Positions 1-7,244 are shown, counted from the first letter of the stretch. The stretch: DNA of 19,482 nt from an uncultured bacterium (GCA_905214905.1 CAJMNK010000040.1:1-19482), one strand, 5' to 3'. Notes: generated from the sequence alone by a model not told the origin. Program-made: numbers and translations.

Positions 1-1
1 G

Positions 2-598
2 GCCGACGGCAAGTTGGTCAAGCCGGCCGATCCGACGCGCGATGGCTACACCTTCGCTGGCTGGTATACCGATGAGGCTTGCACGCAGGCGTATGACTTT
101 AGCACGCCGGTGACGGCCGATCTGACGCTGTATGCCAAGTGGACCAAGAATGCTGTTAACCCTGGCGGTAATGGCGGTTCTGGCACTAATGGTGGCAACG
201 GCGGCGCTGGCAACGGTTCCGGTGCTGGCGCTGGCGCGGGGTCTGGCTCCGGCTCGAAGGGCGGCGCTATTGCCCCGGGCAAGAAGCCGGTGACCAAGAC
301 GACGGTGTCGACCAAGACCGAGACCAAGGACAACAAGTCCGACAAGAAAGACTCCGATAAGTCCGATAAGAAGGACGAGAAGAAGTCTGACAAGAAGTCT
401 GGCAAGAAGGACAGCAAGTCCGACAAGAAGTCCGATTCCAAGTCCGATACGGGTGCTGTTTCCACGACCGCTGCTAAGAAGTCCTCTAGCGCTTCCGAGC
501 AGGAGACTGGCATCAACCCGCTCGCCATTGTTGGCGTTGCCGCCGGCGTCATCGGTCTCGCCATCGTCGGCGTGTTCGTGTTCACCAAACGTCGGTAG
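2..598 (+). CDS. Surface protein with InlB-type repeat, C-terminal part only
   Basis: The 5' end lies outside the window; the frame is open from base 2. The first ~45 residues form one InlB B-repeat (Listeria-Bacteroides/Flg_new type), with GYTFAGWYTDEAC and ending LTLYAKW, usually found in tandem in bacterial adhesins. A Gly/Asn/Ala/Ser linker follows, then a Lys/Asp/Ser-rich stretch, a single hydrophobic segment (INPLAIVGVAAGVIGLAIVG) and a basic end KRR. Before the membrane segment is SEQETG. The order ETG, hydrophobic span, basic tail resembles a sortase signal, but the Leu-Pro of LPxTG is missing, so wall anchoring is uncertain and plain membrane anchoring is equally possible. The stop abuts the GTG of the next gene, indicating co-expression. 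The ligand is unknown. Confidence 0.8.
   Translation, partial: ADGKLVKPADPTRDGYTFAGWYTDEACTQAYDFSTPVTADLTLYAKWTKNAVNPGGNGGSGTNGGNGGAGNGSGAGAGAGSGSGSKGGAIAPGKKPVTKTTVSTKTETKDNKSDKKDSDKSDKKDEKKSDKKSGKKDSKSDKKSDSKSDTGAVSTTAAKKSSSASEQETGINPLAIVGVAAGVIGLAIVGVFVFTKRR
325..447 (+). repeat. In-gene Lys/Asp/Ser low-complexity repeat
   Basis: Degenerate repeats of an aagtccgayaagaag-like unit encode SDKK/SKSDKK-type residues. The encoded segment is highly charged and probably a flexible stalk between the repeat domain and the membrane. Such tracts can change length by slippage. A similar but less regular K/D/S tract occurs in the next gene. Confidence 0.6.
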
Positions 599-1492
599 GT
601 GAGGGCTGTGTCCAATAAATCCAAGGACGCTGATCCCAAGCAACCAGATTCCTCGTTCATTCAGTTCGACGATGCAAAGCAAAAGGGCGCCGCTTCGGCG
701 GCGTCCGCCCCTCGTCGCAAGGCGCTCCTTGGCGTTCTGGCTGCCGCGTGCACCATTCTGATCGTCGTCTCGCTGGGCTTCGTCCATCCTTCCACAAGCG
801 GTGCCTGGTCCATCGACTGGATCATTCAGACCGTGACGGGGGAGAGCGTCGTCACCAAGGACACCAAGGCGTCTGGCTCGACTACGACTTCGGGCGAGGC
901 CAGTTCCAAGGATTCCAAGTCATCGAATGACGCAAAGGATGAGTCCAAGGACGATTCCGAGTCTTCAAACAAGGAATCGGATAAAAGCTCGGATAGCAAG
1001 AAGTCCGATGGTCAGGACGGCAAGAAGTCTGGAGATAAATCCGCTGCCCAGAATACGGGAACCGGCGATACTTCCAATGTGTCTGGCGGTGCTTCTTCGG
1101 GCGGCGGCCAGTCGTCTGATGGAGCCTCCAGCTCTAATGGCGGAAGCGCTCCCTCGGGCGGCCAGAGCGGCTCGCAGGAGTCCAGCTACGTAACAGTGAC
1201 GGTTTCGGTTACATCGAGCGCCGTGGGCAATCCTGTGTCCTCTGGTGGCACCTTTACCTTTAACGAAGGCGCTACCGTCTACGATGCCCTGTACGCGCTG
1301 GGCCTTTCTGTCAACGCACGTGGCTCGTCGTACGGCACGTATGTCTCCGCGATTGGTGGTTTGGCCGAGAAACAGTACGGCGGCACGAGTGGCTGGATGT
1401 ACTCCGTCAATGGCACAACGCCCATGACGGCGTGCAGCAACTACGTTCTCTCCAACGGCGACAACGTGGTCTGGTATTACGTTACAGGCTAG
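599..1492 (+). CDS. Membrane-anchored DUF4430 (transcobalamin C-like) protein
   Basis: 297 aa. A polar N-terminus is followed by a hydrophobic segment at about residues 42-62 (ALLGVLAAACTILIVVSLGF) with no clear cleavage site, so it is probably a type II membrane anchor. A long Ser/Lys/Asp then Ser/Gly-rich linker runs to about residue 196. The last ~100 residues match a DUF4430 domain: beta-rich, with FNEGATVYDALYALGL, the SGWMYSVNG core and a terminal NVVWYYVTG. DUF4430 is related to the C-terminal beta domain of transcobalamin and intrinsic factor, so corrinoid binding is possible but unproven. The GTG start directly follows the upstream TAG; GTG at 608 is an alternative with AGGTGAGG only 2-3 nt before it. 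The two genes are probably translationally coupled. Confidence 0.8.
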   Translation: MRAVSNKSKDADPKQPDSSFIQFDDAKQKGAASAASAPRRKALLGVLAAACTILIVVSLGFVHPSTSGAWSIDWIIQTVTGESVVTKDTKASGSTTTSGEASSKDSKSSNDAKDESKDDSESSNKESDKSSDSKKSDGQDGKKSGDKSAAQNTGTGDTSNVSGGASSGGGQSSDGASSSNGGSAPSGGQSGSQESSYVTVTVSVTSSAVGNPVSSGGTFTFNEGATVYDALYALGLSVNARGSSYGTYVSAIGGLAEKQYGGTSGWMYSVNGTTPMTACSNYVLSNGDNVVWYYVTG

Positions 1493-1512
1493 AGGCCTCG
1501 ACATATCGCACC

Positions 1513-1552
1513 AAACGGGCGGTTCGGATAAGCATCCGGGCCACCCGTTTTT
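1513..1552 (+). terminator. Rho-independent terminator of the surface-protein operon
   Basis: AAACGGG...CCCGTTT forms the outer stem, with an inner stem CGGAT-AAGC-ATCCG, followed by a run of T. It lies about 20 nt after the DUF4430 stop on the same strand. Confidence 0.8.
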
Positions 1553-1590
1553 CATGCGTAGAGGACTGGGTCGCCGGGTCTCTCGGCAAA

Positions 1591-1625
1591 CAAAAAACCG
1601 GTTGGAACGGGAATTCCAACCGGTT
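1591..1625 (-). terminator. Terminator of the gtrA/fbp minus-strand genes
   Basis: A perfect 12-bp stem, AACCGGTTGGAA (1596-1607) with TTCCAACCGGTT (1614-1625), has a 6-nt loop. Read on the minus strand it is followed by TTTTTT, and it lies 26 nt after the stop of the distal GtrA gene. There is no T run on the plus side, so it mainly serves minus-strand transcription. Confidence 0.85.
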
Positions 1626-1651
1626 ATACATTCAAGCAAATAGTGAATCGA

Positions 1652-2140
1652 CTACGACCGTGCGCCCTCGAGGAAGAAGCGGCGGCTGAAGTAGTTGTAC
1701 CAGGTGACCAGGAACGTGGCGATGGCCTTCATGGCCTGGTAGCCGATGCTCAAAAACGTGACGCCCACAAACATGTACAGGTCGTTGAGACCCAGGCCAA
1801 TCACCGACAGGATGGTGAAGATCGTGAACTCGCGCTTGCGGCTCATGCCCTCACGGTGGTCGAACACGTACTTCATGCTGAGCCAGTAGTTGACCACGAC
1901 GGACGTGATAAACGAGACTGTGGTACTCATCAAAAAGTCGAGGTGGAACAGCTCGACGAGCGCAATGAGCATACCCCAGTCGATGCCAAAGGAGATAAGA
2001 CCCACGACAGCGAACTTGAGAAACTGCTTGGTATGAGGTTGTGCCAGTGCCTTGCGCACGTAATCACATCCAATGCGTTGATGAATCGAGCAAGGAGATA
2101 CTTTAGGGCTTTTGGAAGGGAAACGTAAGGTTTTTGCCAA
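1652..2140 (-). CDS. GtrA-family membrane protein (distal copy)
   Basis: 162 aa from a TTG start. There are four predicted membrane helices, beginning at FLKFAVVGLISFGIDWGML, TTVSFITSVVVNYWL, FTIFTILSVIGLGLNDLYM and KAIATFLVTWYNYF. The GtrA signatures are present: FAVVGL...D in helix 1, NYWLSMKYVF after helix 2, and a final W/YNYFSRRFFLEG. Family members are thought to move undecaprenyl-linked sugars across the membrane for glycosylation of wall polymers or O-antigen. The N-terminus is uncertain: neither TTG 2140 nor the internal GTG at 2059 (VRKALAQ...) has a strong ribosome binding site, and the latter fits the family length better. It is paralogous to the next GtrA gene and shares the MKYVF..(H/R)(R/K)EGMSR(R/K)REF signature. 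Confidence 0.85.
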   Translation of the reverse strand: MAKTLRFPSKSPKVSPCSIHQRIGCDYVRKALAQPHTKQFLKFAVVGLISFGIDWGMLIALVELFHLDFLMSTTVSFITSVVVNYWLSMKYVFDHREGMSRKREFTIFTILSVIGLGLNDLYMFVGVTFLSIGYQAMKAIATFLVTWYNYFSRRFFLEGARS

Positions 2141-2158
2141 GAACTATACGAACTCGTC

Positions 2159-2195
2159 AAATTTTCAAGAGCTAATCCGCAAACGTTGAAAATTT
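2159..2195 (-). promoter_or_regulatory. Inverted repeat upstream of distal gtrA
   Basis: Perfect 10-bp arms AAATTTTCAA (2159-2168) and TTGAAAATTT (2186-2195) are separated by 17 nt, just upstream of the TTG start of the distal GtrA gene. An AT-rich dyad of this form in a GC-rich chromosome resembles a protein-binding operator. It has no T run after it, so it is not a standard terminator. The regulator is unknown. Confidence 0.4.
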
Positions 2196-2208
2196 GCCCG
2201 TAAACGAG

Positions 2209-2258
2209 CGGCACCCACGGACGATACTGCGCTGAGTGCGCGTCGTCCGTGGGTGCCG
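2209..2258 (-). terminator. Strong hairpin between the two gtrA genes
   Basis: A perfect 16-bp stem, CGGCACCCACGGACGA (2209-2224) with TCGTCCGTGGGTGCCG (2243-2258), has an 18-nt loop that itself contains GCGC...GCGC. It starts 22 nt after the stop of the proximal GtrA gene on the minus strand. No U tract follows on either strand, so it could be a U-poor terminator, an mRNA-stabilising 3' hairpin or an attenuator. Its strength and place suggest the proximal and distal gtrA genes are at least partly uncoupled. Confidence 0.55.
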
Positions 2259-2279
2259 TAATGCTTCAGAGGTGTCGAA

Positions 2280-2738
2280 CTATTTTGTCTCCTCGCCCTC
2301 CAGGAAGATCTTTCGGGTCACAAAGTTGTAGACCATAACAAGCGCGGTGGCGCAAATCTTGGCGATATTGGCCTCGAGGCCCAGGCCGGCGTTGAGGGCC
2401 AGTACGATGCCGTCGTTGAGAGCCAAACCGATCACGGACAGCACGACAAAGATAATGAACTCGCGGCGGCGGCTCATGCCCTCCTTGTGCGCAAACACGT
2501 ACTTCATGCTCGCGACGTAGTTAAAGATGAGCGAAACGATAAAGCCGCTGGTATTGGCGATCAGGATGTTAAGACCCAGGCCGTAGTGGAGCAGATTCAT
2601 GATGCCAAAGTCGATGACGGTGGCAATGACGCCGACGACGCCAAACTTCATGATCTGCGCAAAGAGCTTTTGCATGGTACCTGCCTTAGGGTGGCGCCGC
2701 AGCGCCGTGGGGATGACAAACTCAGCAAGTTTAGCCAA
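2280..2738 (-). CDS. GtrA-family membrane protein (proximal copy)
   Basis: 152 aa from TTG 2738, 15 nt after the fbp stop. An internal ATG at 2675 (MQKLFAQIMKF), with AGGCAGG 4 nt upstream, is an equally good start and gives the usual short N-terminus of the family. There are four hydrophobic helices: IMKFGVVGVIATVIDFGIMN, ANTSGFIVSLIFNYVAS, FIIFVVLSVIGLALNDGIVL and IAKICATALVMVYNFV. The GtrA pattern MKYVFAHKEGMSRRREF sits between helices 2 and 3, and VTRKIFLEGEE is at the end. The probable role is flipping or handling of polyprenyl-phosphate sugars in envelope glycosylation. It is probably cotranscribed with fbp, although the functional link is not obvious. Confidence 0.87.
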   Translation of the reverse strand: MAKLAEFVIPTALRRHPKAGTMQKLFAQIMKFGVVGVIATVIDFGIMNLLHYGLGLNILIANTSGFIVSLIFNYVASMKYVFAHKEGMSRRREFIIFVVLSVIGLALNDGIVLALNAGLGLEANIAKICATALVMVYNFVTRKIFLEGEETK

Positions 2739-2753
2739 TCCCCACGGGTGGAG

Positions 2754-4670
2754 CTAGGCGCGCTCCTCGATAGCACCGTTTCTATATGCATCGAGCAGTT
2801 GGCGTAGGTCCTGGATTTGGCTGCGGATCTTGGCACCCGTATCGGTGTCGCTTACCATGCGGCGGCGGTCGGCCTCGTCAAAGCGGTTGGTCTCGCTCTC
2901 GATATCGATGTTGCGGGTGAGCGCCTCGGCAACGGTGGTAAAGGCCTGGTGCGACTTGAGGCGGCATCCTCGCGAGCTGGAGATAAGCGTGTAGCCGGCG
3001 ATGCCCGTTTTGGGGTGGTAGGCACGGCAGAAGCCGCCATCGATGACCAGCAACTTGCCCTCGGCGCGGATGGGCTGCTCGCCCTTGGTCGTCTTGACGG
3101 GCGTATGGCCGTTGATGATGTGCCCCGTCGGCGAGCACGCCATGGGGGTGACGCCAAACTCGCGCATGATGTCGTCGCAAACGGACGAGGACGTGGTGAG
3201 CGTATAGTACGGGTCCATCGGCTCGACCCAGGTGCTCTTATCGGCGATATAGGCGCGCTCAAAGGTACGCACCAGGCGTCCGCTGGCGGGTGAGCTAAAG
3301 CCGATCCACAGGTACCACATCCAGTCGAGGGCATCGCGGTCGCCGACGCGCCAGGCTCGGCGGGCGATATGGTCGCAAAAATCGAGATAATCGCGGCCTG
3401 CGTGCCAGGCGCCCAGGCAGTTCATGCTGCTAAAGGTACCATCCTCGTTGAGCGGCACGCAGCCATGGAACAGCAGATTGCCGTTGGCGACCTTATACAT
3501 CGAGCCGTGGGTGTAGAGGAAATCGATATGGCGATGCAGGTGGTCGGCGGTGACAAACTCGGACACGAGCTTGTCGATGATGTGTTGCTCCTGGGGCGTG
3601 AGCATGTAGGGGTCCGTCGGGTCGACGGTGGGGAAGTCGCTGGTCGTGAGCGGCCACACGCTGCCGTCGGCAAGCGTGACTGTGCCGGCGTCGTGATCGA
3701 TTTTGTCGAGCAGCAGACGGTCGGCCATATCGAACTCGGGGTGGCGCTGGATAATCTGGCCCTCGAGCTTAAAGAGCAGGACGTTGATGGCTTTGATCAG
3801 CGGGCTGATGGGCTCGCCGGCGATATAGGTGGCGTCGGCGAAGGCGACGAGCTCGCGCAGCGAGATGCCGTAGTCGTTCTCGAGGATCTCGTAATTGTCG
3901 TAGCGCAGGTTGTTGCGCAGCACCGTGGCGATGCAGGCGGGCTCGCCGGCAGCGGCGCCCATCCACAGCAGGTCGTGATTGCCCCACTGGATGTCGAGCG
4001 AATGGTAGGTGAGCAGGCGGTCCATAATCTTGGCCGCGCCGCCGCCGCGGTCGAAGATGTCGCCCACCAGGTGCAGGTGGTCAACGGCCAGGCGCTTGAT
4101 GAGCGAGGCAAGCGACTCGATAAAGTCGTCGGCGCTGGCGGTCTCCAGAATGGACTCCACGATGCGCTCGTGATAGCGCACGCGATAGTTGTTCTCGTCC
4201 GGATGCGTGTGCAGCAGCTCGTCGATGATGTAGGCGTAATCGCGCGGGATGGCCTTACGCACCTTGGAGCGGGTATAGCGGCTCGAAAGCGAGCGGGCAA
4301 CCACAATAAGCTGGTCGAGCATGGTCTTGTACCAGGTGGGCGAGTCCTCGTGCTGGCTGCGGACCAGTTCGATCTTCTCGCGCGGGTAGTAGATGAGCGT
4401 GCACAGCTCGCCCTTTTCGTCAAAGGTGAGCGTGTCGCCAAAGATCTCGTCGACATGTTCGCGTACGACGCCCGAGCAGTTGTTGAGGATGTGCATGAAG
4501 GCTTCGTATTCGCCATGCAGGTCGCTCATAAAGTGCTCGGTGCCCTTGGGCAGGTTGAGGATGGCCGAGAGATTGATGATCTCGGTAAACGCGGATTGCT
4601 CGGTGGGAAATTGTCTCGACAGCAGGCGCAGATACTTGAAGTCTTGCGGATTGCGATCGAATGCGACCAT
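2754..4670 (-). CDS. fbp: Fructose-1,6-bisphosphatase, class III
   Basis: 638 aa, near the usual length of the Firmicutes class III enzyme. It removes phosphate 1 from fructose 1,6-bisphosphate in gluconeogenesis in the cytoplasm. The calcineurin-like metallophosphatase motifs are in order: SDLHGEYEAF (about 49-58), VGDIFDRGGG (202-211), GNHDLLWMG (230-238), LLFHGCVPLNEDG (399-411), INGHTPVK (519-526) and LLVIDGGFCRAYH. These bind a two-metal, typically manganese, centre. The start is ATG with GGAAGG about 6 nt upstream. The enzyme is not homologous to class I or II FBPases. It is the first gene of a minus-strand unit that continues into the GtrA genes. Its upstream region carries repeated TGGTAAA motifs that may control it. 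The assignment is firm. Confidence 0.97.
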   Translation of the reverse strand: MVAFDRNPQDFKYLRLLSRQFPTEQSAFTEIINLSAILNLPKGTEHFMSDLHGEYEAFMHILNNCSGVVREHVDEIFGDTLTFDEKGELCTLIYYPREKIELVRSQHEDSPTWYKTMLDQLIVVARSLSSRYTRSKVRKAIPRDYAYIIDELLHTHPDENNYRVRYHERIVESILETASADDFIESLASLIKRLAVDHLHLVGDIFDRGGGAAKIMDRLLTYHSLDIQWGNHDLLWMGAAAGEPACIATVLRNNLRYDNYEILENDYGISLRELVAFADATYIAGEPISPLIKAINVLLFKLEGQIIQRHPEFDMADRLLLDKIDHDAGTVTLADGSVWPLTTSDFPTVDPTDPYMLTPQEQHIIDKLVSEFVTADHLHRHIDFLYTHGSMYKVANGNLLFHGCVPLNEDGTFSSMNCLGAWHAGRDYLDFCDHIARRAWRVGDRDALDWMWYLWIGFSSPASGRLVRTFERAYIADKSTWVEPMDPYYTLTTSSSVCDDIMREFGVTPMACSPTGHIINGHTPVKTTKGEQPIRAEGKLLVIDGGFCRAYHPKTGIAGYTLISSSRGCRLKSHQAFTTVAEALTRNIDIESETNRFDEADRRRMVSDTDTGAKIRSQIQDLRQLLDAYRNGAIEERA

Positions 4671-4990
4671 GAAACACCTTCCGATGGGATTGGTAAAACT
4701 GATAAAACAGCGTCAAGCGTTTACCAGTATGCGCCGGCTTTGTTTCGATTTTGCGCCGGCGGCTGAATTGTCGGCTGAACGGTTTGGTAAATCGATTTAG
4801 TTGAGGTAGATATGGCGGTTGAGTGGAGGCGAAGCGAGTGATTTTGCCCACGTTGGCCCATGGCGGGGATGAGGATGTTCATGATAAAGATATTCAATAC
4901 AAACGGTTCGCATTGGTAAATAGTGGACATTTGTACCGTATTCACGCTTGCTGTGCGATAATTTGCGCAGCAATGAGTAAGGAGCCTCAT
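4671..4990. promoter_or_regulatory. Divergent fbp-degV intergenic region
   Basis: 320 nt with no convincing gene. It holds four copies of the heptamer TGGTAAA: 4691-4697, 4785-4791 and 4914-4920 on plus, and 4720-4726 on minus (as TTTACCA). The first and the minus copy form an inverted pair with a 22-nt spacer in the fbp leader. GCGCCGGC occurs twice near 4731-4760. A short in-frame extension of degV into this region lacks coding character and is ignored. A minus-strand fbp promoter could not be fixed with confidence. Confidence 0.45.
4948..4973 (+). promoter_or_regulatory. degV extended -10 promoter inside a palindrome
   Basis: TGCGATAAT (4954-4962) fits an extended -10 element (TGn + GATAAT). 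No good -35 is seen. Transcription would start near 4969, giving a leader of about 20 nt that contains AAGGAG (4979-4984) and leads to the degV ATG. The -10 lies within an imperfect palindrome, TTGCTG (4948-4953) ... CAGCAA (4968-4973), which could be an operator. Confidence 0.45.
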
Positions 4991-5881
4991 ATGAGTGATT
5001 TTGTCCTGACCTGTGAATCCGCCGCCGACCGAACCCGTGAGTTCTTTGCGTCGCGCAATATCCCCGTCGTGTGTTTTCATTACGAGATCGACGATGTTGT
5101 CTATACGGACGATCTGTATCAGTCGATTACGCCGGACGAGTTTTTTGCCCAGATTGCCGCGGGTGCCATGCCCAAGACGTCTCAGGTGAGCGTGGGTGAG
5201 TATGAGGAGTTTTGGGAGCCGATTGTTGCCGAGGGTAAAGACGTGCTGCACCTGACGTTGTCGTCGGGTATTTCGGGCACGTATGGATCGGCCTGCGTTG
5301 CGGCGCAGATGCTCGCGGATCGCTATCCCCAAGGCGGCAAGGTACGCGTCATCGATTCGCTGGCGGCGTCTTCGGGCTTTGGCCTGTTGCTGGAATATGC
5401 CGCCGACGTTCGCGATAGCGGCGCTTCGCTCGACGAGACTGCCGCTTGGATCGAGGAGCATAAACTCAACCTGCACCACTGGTTCTTTTCGACCGATCTG
5501 TCGAGCTACCTGCGCGGCGGTCGCATTTCGGCTGCGAGCGCGATCATCGGCACGGCGCTTAAGATTTGCCCGCTTATGACGGTCGATTGCGAAGGTGGGC
5601 TGTCGCCACGTGAGAAGATTCGCACTAAGAAGCGCGCGATTTCCGAGATGGCTAAGACCATGATGGCACACGTGCAGGACGGTGCGGATTATTCGGGTAA
5701 GTGCATCATGTCGCACTCGGCGTGCCGCGAGGATGCCGAGGCGGTTGCGGCGCTGATTGAGGAACAGGTTCCGCAGCTTAAAGGCAAGATTGAGATCAAT
5801 AACATCGGTACTCTGATTGGCTCGCATACCGGACCCGGTACGGTGGCGCTCTTCTTTATGGGCGACAAGCGCGTGGATTAA
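4991..5881 (+). CDS. DegV family fatty-acid-binding protein (FakB type)
   Basis: 296 aa. DegV/FakB proteins bind a free fatty acid in a deep pocket and present it to the kinase FakA, which makes acyl-phosphate for phospholipid synthesis. Motifs: PKTSQVS (61-67) and SSGISGTYGSA (91-101), the fatty-acid carboxylate region; SYLRGGRIS in the middle; and GSHTGPGTVALFF near the end. The start is the ATG after AAGGAG with a 6-nt spacer; the open frame runs further upstream but lacks family similarity there. No fakA kinase gene is seen in the window. The gene appears monocistronic, between its own promoter and a convergent terminator. Which fatty acid it binds cannot be told from sequence. Confidence 0.93.
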   Translation: MSDFVLTCESAADRTREFFASRNIPVVCFHYEIDDVVYTDDLYQSITPDEFFAQIAAGAMPKTSQVSVGEYEEFWEPIVAEGKDVLHLTLSSGISGTYGSACVAAQMLADRYPQGGKVRVIDSLAASSGFGLLLEYAADVRDSGASLDETAAWIEEHKLNLHHWFFSTDLSSYLRGGRISAASAIIGTALKICPLMTVDCEGGLSPREKIRTKKRAISEMAKTMMAHVQDGADYSGKCIMSHSACREDAEAVAALIEEQVPQLKGKIEINNIGTLIGSHTGPGTVALFFMGDKRVD

Positions 5882-5922
5882 TTTGCCCCATCACGTCGCT
5901 GCATGATTGCTCAAACGAAAAC

Positions 5923-5950
5923 GGCCCGCCTCACGTTTGTGGGGCGGGCC
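5923..5950. terminator. Convergent (bidirectional) terminator
   Basis: Arms GGCCCGCCTCAC (5923-5934) and GTGGGGCGGGCC (5939-5950) form a 12-bp stem, with one G-U pair on the plus transcript, around a GTTT loop. The plus side is followed by a TTTT at 5957-5960, the minus side by GTTTTCGTTT. It serves degV and the convergent TIM-barrel gene. Confidence 0.85.
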
Positions 5951-5961
5951 AAGATGTTTTG

Positions 5962-7053
5962 CTAGCGTTTCTTTCCGCGGAAGAAGAAGCCGTGCAGTGA
6001 CGGCTTGAGGCCGCGGTTGGCGCGATGCTCCTCGACGCGCTCGTGGATCGAAGCGACGCGCTCGATGACTTCGTCGGGAATCGGCACATCGGGATTCATG
6101 TTCTCGACCTGGCTGACCTCGGCGGCGGCGACCTGGTCGATAATGGGTACATCGTCGCGCGAGATGACAGGTGTGGCGTCTTCCTTCATCTTGCGATAAC
6201 GCTGCATCATGTCGGTCTGTAGCTGCTGTGCCGAAGGCGGCGTCCAGATGATGGCGTTGGCTCCGGCGGCGATGGTTTCACGGATGCTCTCGGGCGTCTT
6301 GCCGCCCGGCGCGATGAGCGGCAGGTTGGGATAGTGCTCGCGCAGTTCACGCAGGACCTGCGGCGTGTTCTTGCCGGCGGCGATGTTGAGGATCTTGGCG
6401 CCGGCGCGCACTTTGGCGTGAGCATCGTCGTCGCAACGAACGACCGTGGCGATGACGGGGATGTCGGCGATGTTGGTGATGTGCTCGACCATCTCGGCGG
6501 TGGCGGGGGAGTTGACCACGCAGCCCGCCGCGCCCTGCATCTCGGAGACGGCCGCCATCTGCACGGAGCGCTTGCCGGTGGTGGTGCCGCCGCCAACGCC
6601 CACAAAGACCGGGCACTCGGCGACCGTCAGCAGCGCCTGCGTAATGGCGGGTTGCGGCGTAAAGGGGTAGACCGCAAACACGGCGTCGGCATTGGAGTTG
6701 CGGATGACCGCCACGTCGGTGGTGTAGATGAGCGATTTGATGCGGCGGCCAAAGAGCGTAAAGCCGCTGGCCTCCTCAATCTCATCGGGCATGCGAAGGG
6801 CCGCCTTGCGCAGGCGCCCGTCGATGGGCAGCGGCTCCATGGGCAAAAGACCGTTGGGAGTTACGGCCACCTGGGGCTCGGTAAATTCGTCCGCAAGCTC
6901 GACCTCGGAGAAATCGACCGAGGCGACGATGTCCTCGTGAACCTCGGCGGGCACATCGATGGGAGCTTGGTCGTTTGCCGCGGCGGGCGTGTCGAAGGAG
7001 CTGGTGCCGACGAAGGCGTCGACGCGCTCATTTAGATCGTTGAGGGTATCCAT
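5962..7053 (-). CDS. TIM-barrel protein of unknown reaction, acidic N-terminal extension
   Basis: 363 aa. Residues ~100-275 look like a small TIM barrel with phosphate-binding-type glycine loops: RRIKSLIYTTDVAV (103-116), FVGVGGGTTTGKRS (150-163), GCVVNSPATAEMVEHI, IPVIATVV, AGAKILNIAAGKNTP and LIAPGGKTPESIRETIAAGANAIIWTPPS (248-274). From memory, close relatives in lactobacilli and Coriobacteria are annotated only as 'hydrolase' or TIM-barrel protein, and the reaction is unknown. The barrel order recalls ThiG/KDPG-aldolase-like folds. Unusual here are ~95 extra N-terminal residues rich in Asp/Glu/Ala and a ~85-residue C-terminal tail ending in basic FFFRGKKR. The ATG has only a weak ribosome binding site, so a shorter start such as an internal Met near residue 72 or 88 is possible. 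Confidence 0.75.
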   Translation of the reverse strand: MDTLNDLNERVDAFVGTSSFDTPAAANDQAPIDVPAEVHEDIVASVDFSEVELADEFTEPQVAVTPNGLLPMEPLPIDGRLRKAALRMPDEIEEASGFTLFGRRIKSLIYTTDVAVIRNSNADAVFAVYPFTPQPAITQALLTVAECPVFVGVGGGTTTGKRSVQMAAVSEMQGAAGCVVNSPATAEMVEHITNIADIPVIATVVRCDDDAHAKVRAGAKILNIAAGKNTPQVLRELREHYPNLPLIAPGGKTPESIRETIAAGANAIIWTPPSAQQLQTDMMQRYRKMKEDATPVISRDDVPIIDQVAAAEVSQVENMNPDVPIPDEVIERVASIHERVEEHRANRGLKPSLHGFFFRGKKR

Positions 7054-7244
7054 GTGGGCTCGATTCTATGTGATGACGGCCGGCAGGGTGCCGGCAGCGT
7101 TGTGCTTGCTAAATCGTTTGACGAGTTGATTTTTCCCCGCCGCGCCATCCGTTAGACCGAAGGGCCGGCGAACGTGAAGGAGCTGTGGTGGCGGTGATCG
7201 AGGTGCTATCTTGAAAGTCCCGTTTAAAAGAGAGGTGACGCGGT

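Noticed and set aside
325..447. CRISPR-like or mobile repeat
   Set aside because: The repeats are in frame and encode a K/D/S stalk, with no spacers.
3369..4766. Plus-strand open frame (465 aa)
   Set aside because: Antisense to fbp, no recognisable motif, while fbp shows full family motifs.
4823..4990. N-terminal extension of DegV
   Set aside because: The DegV family starts at MSDFVLTCES; AAGGAG precedes ATG 4991, and the -10 element would lie inside the extension.
4721..5827. Minus-strand open frame (368 aa)
   Set aside because: Antisense to degV and Arg/Leu-rich; a shadow frame.
6334..7035. Plus-strand open frame inside the TIM-barrel gene
   Set aside because: Antisense shadow with Asp/Gly/Val-rich composition.
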